Source of the DNA: Massilia sp. METH4
GTDB lineage: Bacteria > Pseudomonadota > Gammaproteobacteria > Burkholderiales > Burkholderiaceae_D
DNA length: 64,000 nucleotides
Direction: 5' to 3'
Assembly: GCF_037094685.1 (NCBI RefSeq)
Contig: NZ_CP146614.1
Coordinates: 6,634,001 to 6,698,000, forward strand
This document shows positions 1 through 9,559 of the stretch, one piece after another (position 1 is the first letter of the stretch; each line of letters starts with the position of its first letter). Below the pieces are notes generated by a model, which was not told where the DNA came from, did not search any database, and worked only from the letters and a program-made list of their open reading frames with translations. Made by a program: the position numbers and the translations under genes.

Positions 1-326
1 ACGACGATACCGGCCCAGCCATTGTCCTGGGCCAGCAGCGCCAGCTGGCCGCCGACGAGCGCGCGGCGCAGGCTGGCGCCGCCGTCGACCACGAGTACCT
101 GGCCTTCGCCCGGCGTTTCCAGCACGGCGCGCACCAGCGCGTTATCCTCGAACACCTTCAGCGTGACCACCCGGCCGGCAAAGCGCTCGCGCTTGCCGAA
201 ATGGCGGAACACGGGTGGCAGCACGGCCAGGCGGCCGTCCTCGAGCAGCATGGCATTGTCGTCGCACAGGTCGGTGGTGGCGAAGTCGGTCACGAAAAGG
301 TGCAATGCAGGGTGCGAAGCGGGCAT
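1..326 (-). CDS. rraA: Ribonuclease E activity regulator RraA (3' end cut by window)
   Basis: The first 108 residues are visible; the gene runs off the left edge, and family members are about 155-165 residues. RraA binds RNase E and inhibits mRNA turnover. The translation reads TDLCDDN near the start, then [50 protein letters not shown] and NGWAGIVV, all hallmark RraA segments including the GGxSLRRALxGG loop. I chose the ATG at 324-326, preceded by TGGAG about 9 nt upstream; another ATG 7 nt upstream is in a different frame. The gene lies 33 bp downstream of the MFS transporter on the same strand, so the two may be co-transcribed. Confidence 0.9.
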   Translation of the reverse strand, partial: MPASHPALHLFVTDFATTDLCDDNAMLLEDGRLAVLPPVFRHFGKRERFAGRVVTLKVFEDNALVRAVLETPGEGQVLVVDGGASLRRALVGGQLALLAQDNGWAGIV

Positions 327-359
327 CGGGCATCTCCAGGCAGTGGTCGTGCCCCGATT

Positions 360-1568
360 CTAGGCGCTTTTCAGCGCCAGGGCGCGGGTACTGCCGCCAA
401 CGCCCACGGCGGTGCCGATCGCCAGGGCCTGGAACAGGGCGATGCCGGCGAACAGCCAGCCGGGGTGGCCCGCATCCATGATGGCGCCGAACATCACCGG
501 CCCCACCGACAACCCGGTATCGAGCCCGGAATACACCACGCCATACACGCGACCGGTCGCATTCTTCGGCGCGGCCGCGCGGATCATCAGGTCGCGCGAT
601 GGGCCGGCCACGCCGGAACAGAAGCCGATCAGCGCCATCAGCGGCAGCGCCAGCCAGCCCGGCAGCACGGCCATGCCCAGCACCAGCGCCAGCACGGCGG
701 CCACGGCGAATGCGATGGCGATGTTGCGGTCGTGGTTGCCGGCGCCGGCCACGAAACCGCCGACCACCATGCCGCCGGCGGAGGCCAGCATATAGGCCGT
801 GTAGGAACCGGTCGCCAGTTCGCGTGAAATGCCGTACAGCTGTTCCAGCCCGATCGGCGCGAATGCCTGGATGCCGCCCAGCGCCACCGCCGTGAGGAAG
901 AAAAAGGCAAAGCACATCCACACCGAAGGCAGTCGCAGGAAGGCCAGGGTGCCCTCGCCGCCCCCGCCGGCGGCGTGCTGCGGGGGATTCGGCCGCAGCG
1001 CATGGCGGTTGAGCACCAGCACGAGCAGCACGGCGAACGGCAGCAACGCAGCCAGCGCCAGCGCCATGCGCCAGCTGGCCAGCGCCGCCACGGTCGTCAT
1101 GAACAGCGGCGAGGCGGCCCAGCCGATATTGCCGCTGATACCGTGCACCGAGAAACCGTGCGCCAACCGCTCGCGCGAAACGCGCTGGTTCAGCAGCGTA
1201 TAGTCGGCCGGATGGAAGATACTGTTGCCGAGGCCGGCCAGCAGCGCGCCCGCCATCAGCGCGGCGTAGCTGCCTGCCACCGACAGCACGAGGGCCGAAA
1301 TGCCCAGCATGCCCACGCCGAAGAACAGCACGCGCCGCGCGCCCACCCGGTCGACCACGAAGCCGGCCAGCGCCTGGCCGATGCCGGACACCACGAAGAA
1401 CACCGTCATCAACAACCCCAGCTGCGCATAACTGAGATCGAACGCCGGTTTCAGCCACGGGAACAGCGCGGCCAATATCAGGTGGTAGAAGTGGGAAGTG
1501 CCGTGGGCGAGGCCCACCAGCCCGATCACGCGGGCATCCTGCCGCAAGCCGTCTTTTTCGTTTTTCAT
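360..1568 (-). CDS. MFS transporter, 12-helix sugar/drug-type permease
   Basis: A 402-residue inner-membrane protein of the major facilitator superfamily, probably an efflux or uptake permease; the substrate cannot be read from sequence. It has regularly spaced hydrophobic helices, the loop 2-3 motif GFVVDRVGARR after helix 2, and GLGNSIFHPADYTLLNQRVS followed by HGISGNIGW, a pattern seen in the fosmidomycin-resistance-like branch. I chose the ATG at 1566-1568 because AGGAGA lies 6 nt upstream; an upstream in-frame start at 1646 would add 26 residues without helix character. It is divergent from the AraC regulator at 1666 with only 97 bp between starts, so that regulator probably controls it. 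Confidence 0.85.
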   Translation of the reverse strand: MKNEKDGLRQDARVIGLVGLAHGTSHFYHLILAALFPWLKPAFDLSYAQLGLLMTVFFVVSGIGQALAGFVVDRVGARRVLFFGVGMLGISALVLSVAGSYAALMAGALLAGLGNSIFHPADYTLLNQRVSRERLAHGFSVHGISGNIGWAASPLFMTTVAALASWRMALALAALLPFAVLLVLVLNRHALRPNPPQHAAGGGGEGTLAFLRLPSVWMCFAFFFLTAVALGGIQAFAPIGLEQLYGISRELATGSYTAYMLASAGGMVVGGFVAGAGNHDRNIAIAFAVAAVLALVLGMAVLPGWLALPLMALIGFCSGVAGPSRDLMIRAAAPKNATGRVYGVVYSGLDTGLSVGPVMFGAIMDAGHPGWLFAGIALFQALAIGTAVGVGGSTRALALKSA

Positions 1569-1665
1569 GGCGTCTCCTGCATAAGTTTGCTGCCGGGAGC
1601 ACAGTGTAGGAAAAACAGCGACGGCTGTTTTAAAATAGAAAGTCAACTTTTATCGAAATCCTGCC

Positions 1666-2457
1666 ATGTCGATCCCTGTCGTGCGGCACACGCTTCCCTA
1701 TCCGGACGGCTTCGAGCCCACGCCCGAACGGCCGATCACGCTGATCGCGCGCGACCTGGAACGCAGCGACTCGATGCTGCCGCATAAGCACACGTGGGGT
1801 CAGCTGACGCATTCGATCGATGGCGTGCTGCGCGTGACGGCCGCCGGCAGCACGTGGATCGTGCCGCCGTCGCGCGCCGTATGGATCGCGCCAGGGGTCG
1901 AGCATGCGGTGACGGTGCTGCAGGCGATCCGGCTGCGGCCGGTGCGCATCCTGGCCGCACGCGCGCCCTTCCCCGACGAGGCGTGCCGGGTACTGGAAGT
2001 GTCGACCTTGCTGCGCGAGCTGATCCTGGCGCTGGAACAGTTGCCGCCGCTGGCGCCGTCGCCGCGCGCCACGCTGCTGTCGGAACTGATGCTCGATGAA
2101 CTGGCGCGCTGCGAGACGCGGCCGATCCGCGTACCGCTGCCGCGCGACAAGCGGCTGCAAAGCCTGTGCGCCCGCCTGATCGACGAGCCGGGGGCACCGC
2201 TCACGCTGGCCGAGTGGGCTGGCCAGGTCGGCGCTTCGGAGCGCACGCTGGCCCGCCTGTTCGAAAAGGAGCTGGGGATGGGCTTCGGCCAGTGGCGCCA
2301 GCAGGTGCGCCTGGCCCATGCGGCGCCCATGATCGCCGCCGGCATGCCGCTGGCGCGCGTGGCCGAAGAGCTGGGCTATGCCAGCCAGTCGGCCTTTTCC
2401 CAGATGTTCAGGAAGACCTTCGGCACGACGCCGACGGCGTTCTTCACCGAACGCTGA
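1666..2457 (+). CDS. AraC-family transcriptional regulator with cupin N-terminus
   Basis: A 263-residue DNA-binding regulator. Residues about 40-100 form an AraC-type cupin fold (PHKHTWGQL, then [17 protein letters not shown]). The C-terminal hundred residues hold two helix-turn-helix units, the first around [20 protein letters not shown] and the second ending in [22 protein letters not shown], the classic AraC signature. It is divergent from the MFS transporter at 360-1568, so the likely role is local control of that exporter in response to a small ligand. Its 3' end overlaps the chemoreceptor gene on the other strand by 14 bp. A clear paralogue with the same MFS partner arrangement lies at 39102-39896. 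Confidence 0.88.
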   Translation: MSIPVVRHTLPYPDGFEPTPERPITLIARDLERSDSMLPHKHTWGQLTHSIDGVLRVTAAGSTWIVPPSRAVWIAPGVEHAVTVLQAIRLRPVRILAARAPFPDEACRVLEVSTLLRELILALEQLPPLAPSPRATLLSELMLDELARCETRPIRVPLPRDKRLQSLCARLIDEPGAPLTLAEWAGQVGASERTLARLFEKELGMGFGQWRQQVRLAHAAPMIAAGMPLARVAEELGYASQSAFSQMFRKTFGTTPTAFFTER

Positions 2458-4396
2458 GCGCGGCGCGACGCGGCGCGGCCACGCCGGCCGCATGCGTTGC
2501 CGGCGCGGCCGGCGCGTCGAGCTTGAACGTGCCCACCACCTGCTCGAGCATGGCCGCCTGGATGCGCAGCGATTCGGCGGCGGCCGCCGCTTCCTCGACC
2601 AGCGCGGCGTTCTGCTGCGTGGCGCTGTCCATCTCGCCGATCGCACCGTTGACCTGGCCGATGCCCTGGCTCTGCTCGTCGCTGGCGTTGGTGATCTGGG
2701 CCACCAGGTCCGCCACCCGCTGCACGGAACCCACGATCTCCCCCATCGCCTGGCCGGCACCGTCGGCCAGCTTGCTGCCGGTATTGACCTGGTCGACCGA
2801 GGCCAGGATCAGGTCCTTGATCTCCTTCGCGGCGGTCGCCGAGCGCTGCGCAAGGTTGCGCACCTCGGCGGCCACCACGGCGAAGCCGCGGCCCTGCTCG
2901 CCCGCCCGCGCCGCTTCCACGGCGGCGTTCAAGGCGAGGATATTGGTCTGGAAAGCGATGCCGTCGATCACGCCGATGATGTCGGAAATCCGGCGCGAGC
3001 TGTCGGTGATGGCCCCCATCATGTCGACCACCTGGGAGACCACGGCGCCGCCCTTGCGCGCCGCGTCCGCCGTGGACGCCACCAGCACGTTGGCCTGGGC
3101 GGCATTGTCGGCATTCTGGCGCACCGTCGCCGTCAGTTCTTCCATCGCGGCCGCGGTTTCTTCCAGGTTCGATGCCTGTGCCTCGGTACGGTTGGACAGG
3201 TCGAGGTTGCCGGTGGCGATCTCGCCGGTGGCAGTGGCGATCTGGTGGGCGCTGTCGCGCACCTGGAGGATCGTGCCGTTCAGCGAAGAGATGAAGCGGT
3301 TGAAGGCGCCGGCCAGCGCGCCGACCTCGTCTTCGGACTCCACGCGCATGCGGCGGGAAAGGTCGCCGTTGCCGTCGGCAATTTCACCCAGCATGCGGGC
3401 CGCGCGCATCACCGGCGCGGCGATCGCGCGGCTGATCACCCAGATGCCCGCCAGGCCGATGCCGCCGCCCACCAGGCCGGCGATCAGTGCCGAAATCGTC
3501 GCCGCGCGAGCGATATCGCCCAGCACTTCCGCTTCCGGCACGCGGGCCAGCACATACAGGTTCAATTCCTTGATGTAGGAAGCGGCCACGATCAGCTTGC
3601 CCTGCGGGCCGTCGATGGTGGCATGGGCGAAAGGCTGGCCGTTGAACAGGGTCTTCACCACGCCGGCGTCGAAGCCGGGCTGGTCCTGCAGCAGGTGCTT
3701 GCCGTCGGCCAGCTGCGGATCGCGGTCGACCAGCAGCACGCCGTTCGGGCGCACCAGCGATACCGTACCCGTCGCACCGAGACGGTAGTTGCGGATCGTG
3801 TTCGCCAGGTCGTTGACGCCCAGGCCCATGCCCGCCACGGCCAGCTTGCCGCCGGCCGTCTCCACGCGGGTATTGATGAACAACATGTAGGTGCCCGCGC
3901 TCACGTCCTTGTCGATATCGAGGCGATACGGCACGTTAGCCGAGAGGAAATCGTAGAACCAGGCGTCGCTTGCCTGGGCCTGCGCCAGCGTGCGGTTGTA
4001 GCCGCCATCGGTGAAGTACTTGCCCGTGGCGCGCGACACCCAGAACACGGTGGCCGCATTGTTCCTGGCCTTCAGGTGGCCGGCATATTTCTGCCACGCG
4101 GCTTCCCCTTCCGCGGGCAGGCCCGCGTCTTCCCAGGCATGCACATAGGTGTCGTTCGCCAGCGTCTGCGAGACCGCCAGCGACTGGCCAATCTGGCGCA
4201 GCACGTCGTTGCGGATCTCGCCGACTTGCGCCGGCAATTCCTGCGTGACCGCGCGCTCGCGCGCCCGGTTGCCGTTCATCGACACGCTCAGCACGGACGA
4301 AATCAGCATGAAGGCAAGCAGGCACAGGCCCATGCTCAGCATGAGCTTCCTCTGAATACTCAATCGTTTAATAAAATGCATCACCCATTTCCCCAT
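2444..4396 (-). CDS. Methyl-accepting chemotaxis protein with Cache-type sensor
   Basis: A 650-residue transmembrane chemoreceptor that signals through CheA/CheW. Transmembrane helix 1 spans about 18-40. The periplasmic sensor (about 41-290) looks Cache-like, with [16 protein letters not shown] and [14 protein letters not shown]. Helix 2 is about 296-318, followed by a HAMP domain and the cytoplasmic signalling domain. The conserved hairpin tip is present as [20 protein letters not shown] followed by [15 protein letters not shown]. There is no C-terminal CheR/CheB-tethering pentapeptide; the protein ends in ALSVR. Translation could begin five codons later, at 4381. It stands alone, with the chemotaxis gene cheZ only at the far end of the window. 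Confidence 0.93.
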   Translation of the reverse strand: MGKWVMHFIKRLSIQRKLMLSMGLCLLAFMLISSVLSVSMNGNRARERAVTQELPAQVGEIRNDVLRQIGQSLAVSQTLANDTYVHAWEDAGLPAEGEAAWQKYAGHLKARNNAATVFWVSRATGKYFTDGGYNRTLAQAQASDAWFYDFLSANVPYRLDIDKDVSAGTYMLFINTRVETAGGKLAVAGMGLGVNDLANTIRNYRLGATGTVSLVRPNGVLLVDRDPQLADGKHLLQDQPGFDAGVVKTLFNGQPFAHATIDGPQGKLIVAASYIKELNLYVLARVPEAEVLGDIARAATISALIAGLVGGGIGLAGIWVISRAIAAPVMRAARMLGEIADGNGDLSRRMRVESEDEVGALAGAFNRFISSLNGTILQVRDSAHQIATATGEIATGNLDLSNRTEAQASNLEETAAAMEELTATVRQNADNAAQANVLVASTADAARKGGAVVSQVVDMMGAITDSSRRISDIIGVIDGIAFQTNILALNAAVEAARAGEQGRGFAVVAAEVRNLAQRSATAAKEIKDLILASVDQVNTGSKLADGAGQAMGEIVGSVQRVADLVAQITNASDEQSQGIGQVNGAIGEMDSATQQNAALVEEAAAAAESLRIQAAMLEQVVGTFKLDAPAAPATHAAGVAAPRRAALSVR

Positions 4397-4821
4397 GGTT
4401 AATCCGTTGTTCCAGTGTACTCATTTGCAGCCTGCAAGCTACAGAAATATTCCCTTGGGAAACATCTTTGTCGGCTGCTGATCCTTATATGCAACACCCT
4501 ATTGACTAGCTTGAAACAAGGCCGACGCAAAGCTGGGATGCCGACTAGCCCGTATGACAAGCCCTTGCAGCAACTGCAACACCTCTTTATGATTGCGCTC
4601 ACATGGGTGCCGTTTATCGTCAGGCGCTGGCCGCGTTCGCGTGCCTCGCCCAAGGCGTTCCGCACTGCCTGCACGTCATAGCATTTCCGGCGGTTTTTCT
4701 TCAACTTTCCGCATTTCGCCAGCGTTCGGGACGCGTTTGCTACCGGCTGCATGGCCGTGGCGGCCATGCTGGGGCGCTGTTCGCGAACAGCACCTTTTCA
4801 ACCTGGAGCGAGACATAAGCG
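4397..4821. other. Intergenic region between divergent chemoreceptor and GH39 genes
   Basis: 425 bp without a convincing gene. A 122-codon frame on the minus strand has no recognisable protein character or good ribosome site and is rejected. Read on the minus strand, GCCGACAA at 4468-4475 resembles the -10 box of a flagellar sigma-28 promoter (consensus GCCGATAA), which would suit the chemoreceptor, but I could not find a matching -35. A short inverted repeat TTCCC-TT-GGGAA sits at 4451-4462. The region is noticeably less GC-rich than its neighbours. Confidence 0.4.
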
Positions 4822-6396
4822 ATGCGGATCAAGGAAATCACAAGCGCCCTGCTGGGCGGCCTGCTGTTGCTGTCGCAAGTGGCGACGGCGCAAACACGTC
4901 ATATCGATGTGCATGTCGGCCAGATCGCCGGCGACTTCAACAGGACATTCAATGAAGTGGTCGGTGCCGGCCGGGCCAATGAGGGTTTGCGAGCGGATTG
5001 GCAGCAGCAACTGGCGGAGATTAAACGCGACGCCGGTTTCCGTTATATCCGCATGCATGGCCTGTTATCGGATGACATGGGCGTCTATAAAGTCGACGCG
5101 CAAGGCAAGGAACACTACAACTTCCAGTATATCGATGCGCTGTACGATTACCTGCTGAGCATCGGCGTCAAGCCTTTCGTCGAACTGGGATTCATGCCGT
5201 CCGCCATGGCCAGCGGCGACAAGACCATTTTCTGGTGGCGCGGCAATGTCACGCCGCCGCGCGATTATGCGAAATGGGGCGGGCTGGTGAAAAGACTCGC
5301 CCGGCACTGGACCGATCGCTATGGGCGCGACGAGGTGGCAACCTGGTATTTCGAGGTCTGGAACGAGCCAAACCTGGACGGTTTCTGGGCCGGCAGCCAG
5401 GCCGAGTACTTCCGCCTGTACGATCACGCCGCGCGCGCGGTCAAGAGCGTCGACCCGCGCTACCGCGTCGGCGGCCCGGCCACCGCCGGCGCGGCGTGGA
5501 TCCCGGAAATGATCGCCCACGCCACCGCCAACGATGTGCCGCTCGACTTCGTCAGCACCCATTCGTATGGTGTGAACCAGGGTTACCTCGACGAATTCGG
5601 CACTACCGGCACGGTACTCAGCAAGGATGAACGCGCCGTCAGCAACGATGTGCTGAAGAACCGCCGCGAGATCGCCGCCTCGAAGCTGCCGAAGCTGGCG
5701 CTGCACTACACGGAATGGAGTTCCTCGTACACGCCGGCCGACCCCACGCACGACAGCTATCACCAGGCCGCCTACATCCTGGAGAAGCTGAAACAGACGG
5801 GCGACGCGGCGCAATCGATGTCGTACTGGGTGTTCACCGACATCTTCGAGGAAGCGGGACCGCGCTTCGAAGCCTTCCATGGCGGCTTCGGCCTGATGAA
5901 CACGCAGGGCATCAAGAAGCCCGGCTATTTCGCCTACCAGTTCCTGAACCAGCTGGGCCCGAAGGAGTTGCGCAACACAGATGCGAGGTCGATCGCCACC
6001 GTCGACACCAAGGGCGACGTCGGCGTGCTGCTGTGGGACTACACGCACACGCTGCCCGAAGGGATCAACAACCAGCAGTACTTCATCAAGGACTTGCCGG
6101 CCAGGCCGAAGGGCGAGGCGCGCGTCACGCTGCGCGGCGTGGCACCGGGCGCCTATGCGCTGTCGATCTCGCAGGTGGGCTACCGCAGGAACGATGCATA
6201 CACGGCGTATATCGGCATGGGCTCGCCGAGCCAGTTGACGAGGAAGCAGGTTACCGAGCTGAAGGGCCAGGCCACCGGCGCGCCGTCCGAACGGCGCACG
6301 GTGCGGGTCGGCGCCGACGGCACGCTGAGCGTGCCGCTGCCGCTGCGCGAGAACGACGTCTATCTCGTTCAGCTGAAGCGCGAAAGCGCCCGCTGA
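4822..6396 (+). CDS. Secreted GH39-family glycoside hydrolase (beta-xylosidase type)
   Basis: A 524-residue enzyme with a signal peptide (cleavage after about residue 23, VATA-Q). The fold and motifs are those of glycoside hydrolase family 39, whose members release xylose from xylo-oligosaccharides or act on related glycosides. The acid/base glutamate is E182 in WYFEVWNEPNLDGFW and the nucleophile is E298 in HYTEWSSSY. IGVKPFVELGFMPSAMA in strand 4 is also characteristic. The length matches the family. It is monocistronic by context, and a 14-bp GC palindrome at 6397-6410 directly follows the stop codon. Substrate preference is inferred only from the family. Confidence 0.88.
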   Translation: MRIKEITSALLGGLLLLSQVATAQTRHIDVHVGQIAGDFNRTFNEVVGAGRANEGLRADWQQQLAEIKRDAGFRYIRMHGLLSDDMGVYKVDAQGKEHYNFQYIDALYDYLLSIGVKPFVELGFMPSAMASGDKTIFWWRGNVTPPRDYAKWGGLVKRLARHWTDRYGRDEVATWYFEVWNEPNLDGFWAGSQAEYFRLYDHAARAVKSVDPRYRVGGPATAGAAWIPEMIAHATANDVPLDFVSTHSYGVNQGYLDEFGTTGTVLSKDERAVSNDVLKNRREIAASKLPKLALHYTEWSSSYTPADPTHDSYHQAAYILEKLKQTGDAAQSMSYWVFTDIFEEAGPRFEAFHGGFGLMNTQGIKKPGYFAYQFLNQLGPKELRNTDARSIATVDTKGDVGVLLWDYTHTLPEGINNQQYFIKDLPARPKGEARVTLRGVAPGAYALSISQVGYRRNDAYTAYIGMGSPSQLTRKQVTELKGQATGAPSERRTVRVGADGTLSVPLPLRENDVYLVQLKRESAR

Positions 6397-6490
6397 CCGG
6401 CCGCGGCCGGCTCGCCGCCGCTGCGACGCATCATGGATCGCGGCCAACAGCGCCGGCGATATCCACGCTGAATAGTTCGCGCCGGGCCGC

Positions 6491-9253
6491 TCAGGCGTCC
6501 GAACGCTGCAGGCAGGCTTGGGCGCTGACGACGTCACGCGTGGTCCCGCCTTCGCGGTAGCGCGCCAGCAGCGGCGCCAGCACCGCGCGGCCGTCCGCGC
6601 CTTGCCTGCCGCCCCGGCCTTGCAGCGACAGCAGCTCCGCCAGGCTCGTGGCGGCGCGCAGCTCCCAGGCCAGTGCTCCCTGGCATTGCGCCAGTTCCAA
6701 TGCCTGCCGGTACACCCTCCCGGCCTGGCCATGGGCGCCCACGCGCACCAGCTGTTCACCCCAGCAGCGCAGCAGCTCGGGAGCCGCCCAGCCGGCGCGG
6801 CCGTCCACGGCGCGGGCCAGCGACGCCGGCGTCATCAAGCCCGCGTGCAGCGTGGGCAGCATGTCCAGATGCAAGCCGGTACAGGAAGGATGCCGCGCCA
6901 GCGCATCGGCCGGCGCCATGCCGCTGGCGCGGCCATCGTGGCGCTGCAGCGCCGCCTCGAAGGCGCGCGCCCAGAACGACCAGTGCGCCAGCCGGTCGCG
7001 CCGGGCCCGTTCCGCCATCAGCGCCGTGCAGCGCCGCGCCATCGGCAGGTCGCCGCTCCACAGGGCCACCGGCACCGCCTGCATGAGCGCGAAGCACAGC
7101 GATACCGCATGATCGAGCCGCAGCGCCTCGTCGACGCCTTCGCGCGCGGCCAGCAGCGCCTGGTCGGGCAAGCCCCGGAGCCACAGCACGCGGCCCTGTA
7201 CGGCCAGCGACGACACGCGCTGGTCGAACTGGAAGCCGGCCGCGCCCGGCGCCCGGCGCGCCGGATGCACGGCCGCGTCGCCATGCACGCGGGCGGCCTG
7301 CTGGTCGCCCAGGTAATGCCGTGCCCGCGCCAGCAGGCGTTCGCGCACCTGGCCGGCCGCGTCGATGCCGGCGGCACGCGCCAGCGGGCCGAAACGGTGA
7401 GCCAGGTCCAGGGACCGGCCGTAGTCACCCTGCAGCAGCGCGTCCACGTAGCAGCCCCACAGCGCCCGCACGGCGGTGCCGTGCTCGCCGAGCCGCTCGG
7501 CCAGCGCCAGCGCGCGGCCGAAGGCTTCGGCGCGCGGCGCGGCCGTCTCGCCGGTATGCAGCAGCGTGTGGCCCAATGCCAGGTGCAGCGTCGCCGCCAG
7601 CGGCGCGCCGGCCGAGCCGGCCGCGGTCGCGCAGGCCAGGGCGGGGCCGAGCCGGGCGCGGTAATCGTCCATCATCGACTGGCGATACCACAGCGGCGCC
7701 GAGGCCGCCGCCAGTCCGGCGCCCAGCAGCGGCTCGCCGCCCGGCCCGAACGCCCAGTCGAGCGCGGCGCGCACATCGTCCAGGCGCACTTCGTCCAGCG
7801 CCGCGGCATCGTGCTCGGCGCGCGCCAGCAACATGGCGCAGTGGCGCAGGTGCTTCTGGGCCACTGCGCCCTCCTCTCCGGCCGCGCGCAGGTTCTCCAG
7901 GGCATAGGCGCGCGTCGTGTCCAGCAGGCGGCAGCGCCCGGCCGCGTCCACCGCCACCATCGACTTGGCCGCCAGTTCCGCCACGTGCCCGGCCACGGCC
8001 TGTGGGGCGATGCCATGGCCGCCTGCCACGGCGGCCGCGCCTTCGTATGTGAAAGTGCCGCGGAACACGGCGAGCCGCCGCAGCACGGCCTGCTCGGCCG
8101 GGGCCAGCAGCGCGTGGCTCCAGTCGAGGGTCGCACGCAGGGTCTGGTGGCGCGGCAGCGCGGTGCGGCGGCCCCGCGTCAACACCGTGAAGCAGTCGGC
8201 CAGGCGGCGCGCGAGCTCGTGCACGCCGAAAAACGCGGCGCGGCCGGCCGCCAGCTCGAGGGCCAGCGGAATACCGTCCAGCCGGCGGCAGATCTCGGCC
8301 ACGGCCGCGGCATTGGCGCCATCGAGCGTGAAGCCGCCGTCGGCGCTGGCTCGCTCGACGAACAGTTGCACCGCGGGATAGGTGGCCAGTTCGGCGGCGT
8401 CGGCCGTGGCGGCATGCTGCGCCGGCACGGCCAGCGGCGGCAGGCGATAGACGTGCTCGCCGTCCGTGCGCAACGGTTCCCGGCTGGTGGCGACGATGTG
8501 CAATTCGCGCGTGCGGCGCAGCAGCGTGGCCGCCAGCGCGGCAACGGCATCGATCAGGTGTTCGCAACCGTCCAGCACCAGCAGGGTACGGCGCGCGCGC
8601 AGGGCATGCGGCAAGGCATCGGCCAGCGCGCCGGCCGACAGGGGCGCGGCCAGGCCGAAGGCCTGGGCCACCACGCCCGGCAACAACGCGGGGTCGGCCA
8701 GCGGCGCCAGGTCGGCGCTGTAGACGTGGCGGCCGAACAGCGGCGCAGTGCGCGCGGCCAGCGCCTGCGCCACGGTGGTCTTGCCCATGCCGCCGGGGCC
8801 GGCGATCGTCAGCAGTCGGGTGGTGGCGAGCTCGCGCGCGAGCTGGTCGAGCACGGGCGCGCGGCCCACGAGGCGGGACCGCGCCGGTGCCGGCAGAGGC
8901 AGCAACGGCACCGGCGGTTCGCCCGGCTCGCCGAGCGGCGCCACGAAGCTGTAGCCCCGGCCCACCACGTTTTCCACATAGGGGCGGTCGTTGCCGAGCG
9001 CCTTGCGCAAGGCGTTTACATGAACGCGCAGATTGCCTTCCTCGACGGCCGCGTGGGGCCAGATGCGCGCGATCAGCTCATCCTTCGAGACCACCGTGCC
9101 GGCGCGCTCCACGAGCGCAAGCAGCAGGTCGAAGGCGCGGCCGGAGAGACGCACCGGCAGGCCGTCCCGGTACAGCGCGCGCTCGTGCGGCACCAGGCGG
9201 AATGCGCCGAATGCCACCTCGTCCATTGCAGGCCGCCACTGCTGTCGGTCCAT
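6491..9253 (-). CDS. Winged-helix STAND ATPase transcriptional regulator, paralogue 1
   Basis: A 920-residue cytoplasmic regulator. Residues 13-106 form an OmpR/PhoB-type winged helix (FDLLLALVERAGTVVSKDEL, RVHVNALRKALG, VVGRGYSFVAP). An NTPase module follows with Walker A GPGGMGKTT at 152-160 and a Walker B-like LLVLDGCEH at 224-232. The long alanine-rich C-terminal half looks like TPR-type superhelix. Such AfsR/MalT-like proteins oligomerise on ligand and ATP binding and then regulate transcription. AAGGA lies just upstream of the ATG. It is divergent from the pseudo-aldehyde-dehydrogenase gene at 9560, with a fold-back element between. Its closest relative in the window is the protein at 11188-13923. 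Confidence 0.85.
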   Translation of the reverse strand: MDRQQWRPAMDEVAFGAFRLVPHERALYRDGLPVRLSGRAFDLLLALVERAGTVVSKDELIARIWPHAAVEEGNLRVHVNALRKALGNDRPYVENVVGRGYSFVAPLGEPGEPPVPLLPLPAPARSRLVGRAPVLDQLARELATTRLLTIAGPGGMGKTTVAQALAARTAPLFGRHVYSADLAPLADPALLPGVVAQAFGLAAPLSAGALADALPHALRARRTLLVLDGCEHLIDAVAALAATLLRRTRELHIVATSREPLRTDGEHVYRLPPLAVPAQHAATADAAELATYPAVQLFVERASADGGFTLDGANAAAVAEICRRLDGIPLALELAAGRAAFFGVHELARRLADCFTVLTRGRRTALPRHQTLRATLDWSHALLAPAEQAVLRRLAVFRGTFTYEGAAAVAGGHGIAPQAVAGHVAELAAKSMVAVDAAGRCRLLDTTRAYALENLRAAGEEGAVAQKHLRHCAMLLARAEHDAAALDEVRLDDVRAALDWAFGPGGEPLLGAGLAAASAPLWYRQSMMDDYRARLGPALACATAAGSAGAPLAATLHLALGHTLLHTGETAAPRAEAFGRALALAERLGEHGTAVRALWGCYVDALLQGDYGRSLDLAHRFGPLARAAGIDAAGQVRERLLARARHYLGDQQAARVHGDAAVHPARRAPGAAGFQFDQRVSSLAVQGRVLWLRGLPDQALLAAREGVDEALRLDHAVSLCFALMQAVPVALWSGDLPMARRCTALMAERARRDRLAHWSFWARAFEAALQRHDGRASGMAPADALARHPSCTGLHLDMLPTLHAGLMTPASLARAVDGRAGWAAPELLRCWGEQLVRVGAHGQAGRVYRQALELAQCQGALAWELRAATSLAELLSLQGRGGRQGADGRAVLAPLLARYREGGTTRDVVSAQACLQRSDA

Positions 9254-9324
9254 GTTTCCTTACCTCGAAAGCCGGATTGATTTCCGGCACGGCAAATTTT
9301 AACGTAACGGTCACTTGGCGTTAA

Positions 9325-9485
9325 GGAAGCGCTGATTTATTGCCGGTCGATGAGATCAGTTCGGAAAAACGTGTCCAGCAAGACGTAAATGCCCTGTCAT
9401 GCCGGGGCATGGCGGCGCATTCGAGACGCAGCTGGGCGCGTTCTTTCAGGGCCGAGACCGCGGCCATGAACGAATCAGCGCTTCC
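9325..9485. repeat. Fold-back MITE-like element, copy A
   Basis: A 161-bp element with terminal inverted repeats GGAAGCGCTGATT and AATCAGCGCTTCC. It aligns along its full length with the element at 61113-61272. Both share GTGTCCAGCAAGACG, GACGCAGCTGGGCGCG and a central CCTGTCAT-GGCATGG-type hairpin. The left flank TTAA fits a YTAR target, but the right flank TCGA does not match it. It carries no coding capacity. It sits in the divergent promoter region of the regulator at 6491-9253. Confidence 0.8.
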
Positions 9486-9487
9486 TC

Positions 9488-9526
9488 GATCATCTGCCAC
9501 GATCATCTGCCACGATCATCTGCCAC
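9488..9526. repeat. Three perfect 13-bp tandem repeats
   Basis: The unit GATCATCTGCCAC is repeated exactly three times at 9488-9500, 9501-9513 and 9514-9526. The array begins 3 bp after the right end of the fold-back element and ends 34 bp before the start codon of the gene at 9560. It could be an operator array or slippage product; 13 bp is not a helical-phase multiple. Confidence 0.85.
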
Positions 9527-9559
9527 TGTTAACACTCACTACCAGACAGGGGGATTCCG

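Noticed and set aside
4600..4625. A TTGCGCTCAC-like half-site upstream of the GH39 gene suggesting a LacI-type operator.
   Set aside because: Only one half-site is present and no LacI-family gene is nearby.
4399..4767. A 122-codon minus-strand frame upstream of the chemoreceptor.
   Set aside because: No ribosome site, odd composition with cysteine and arginine clusters, and no resemblance to a protein family; it lies in a probable double promoter region.
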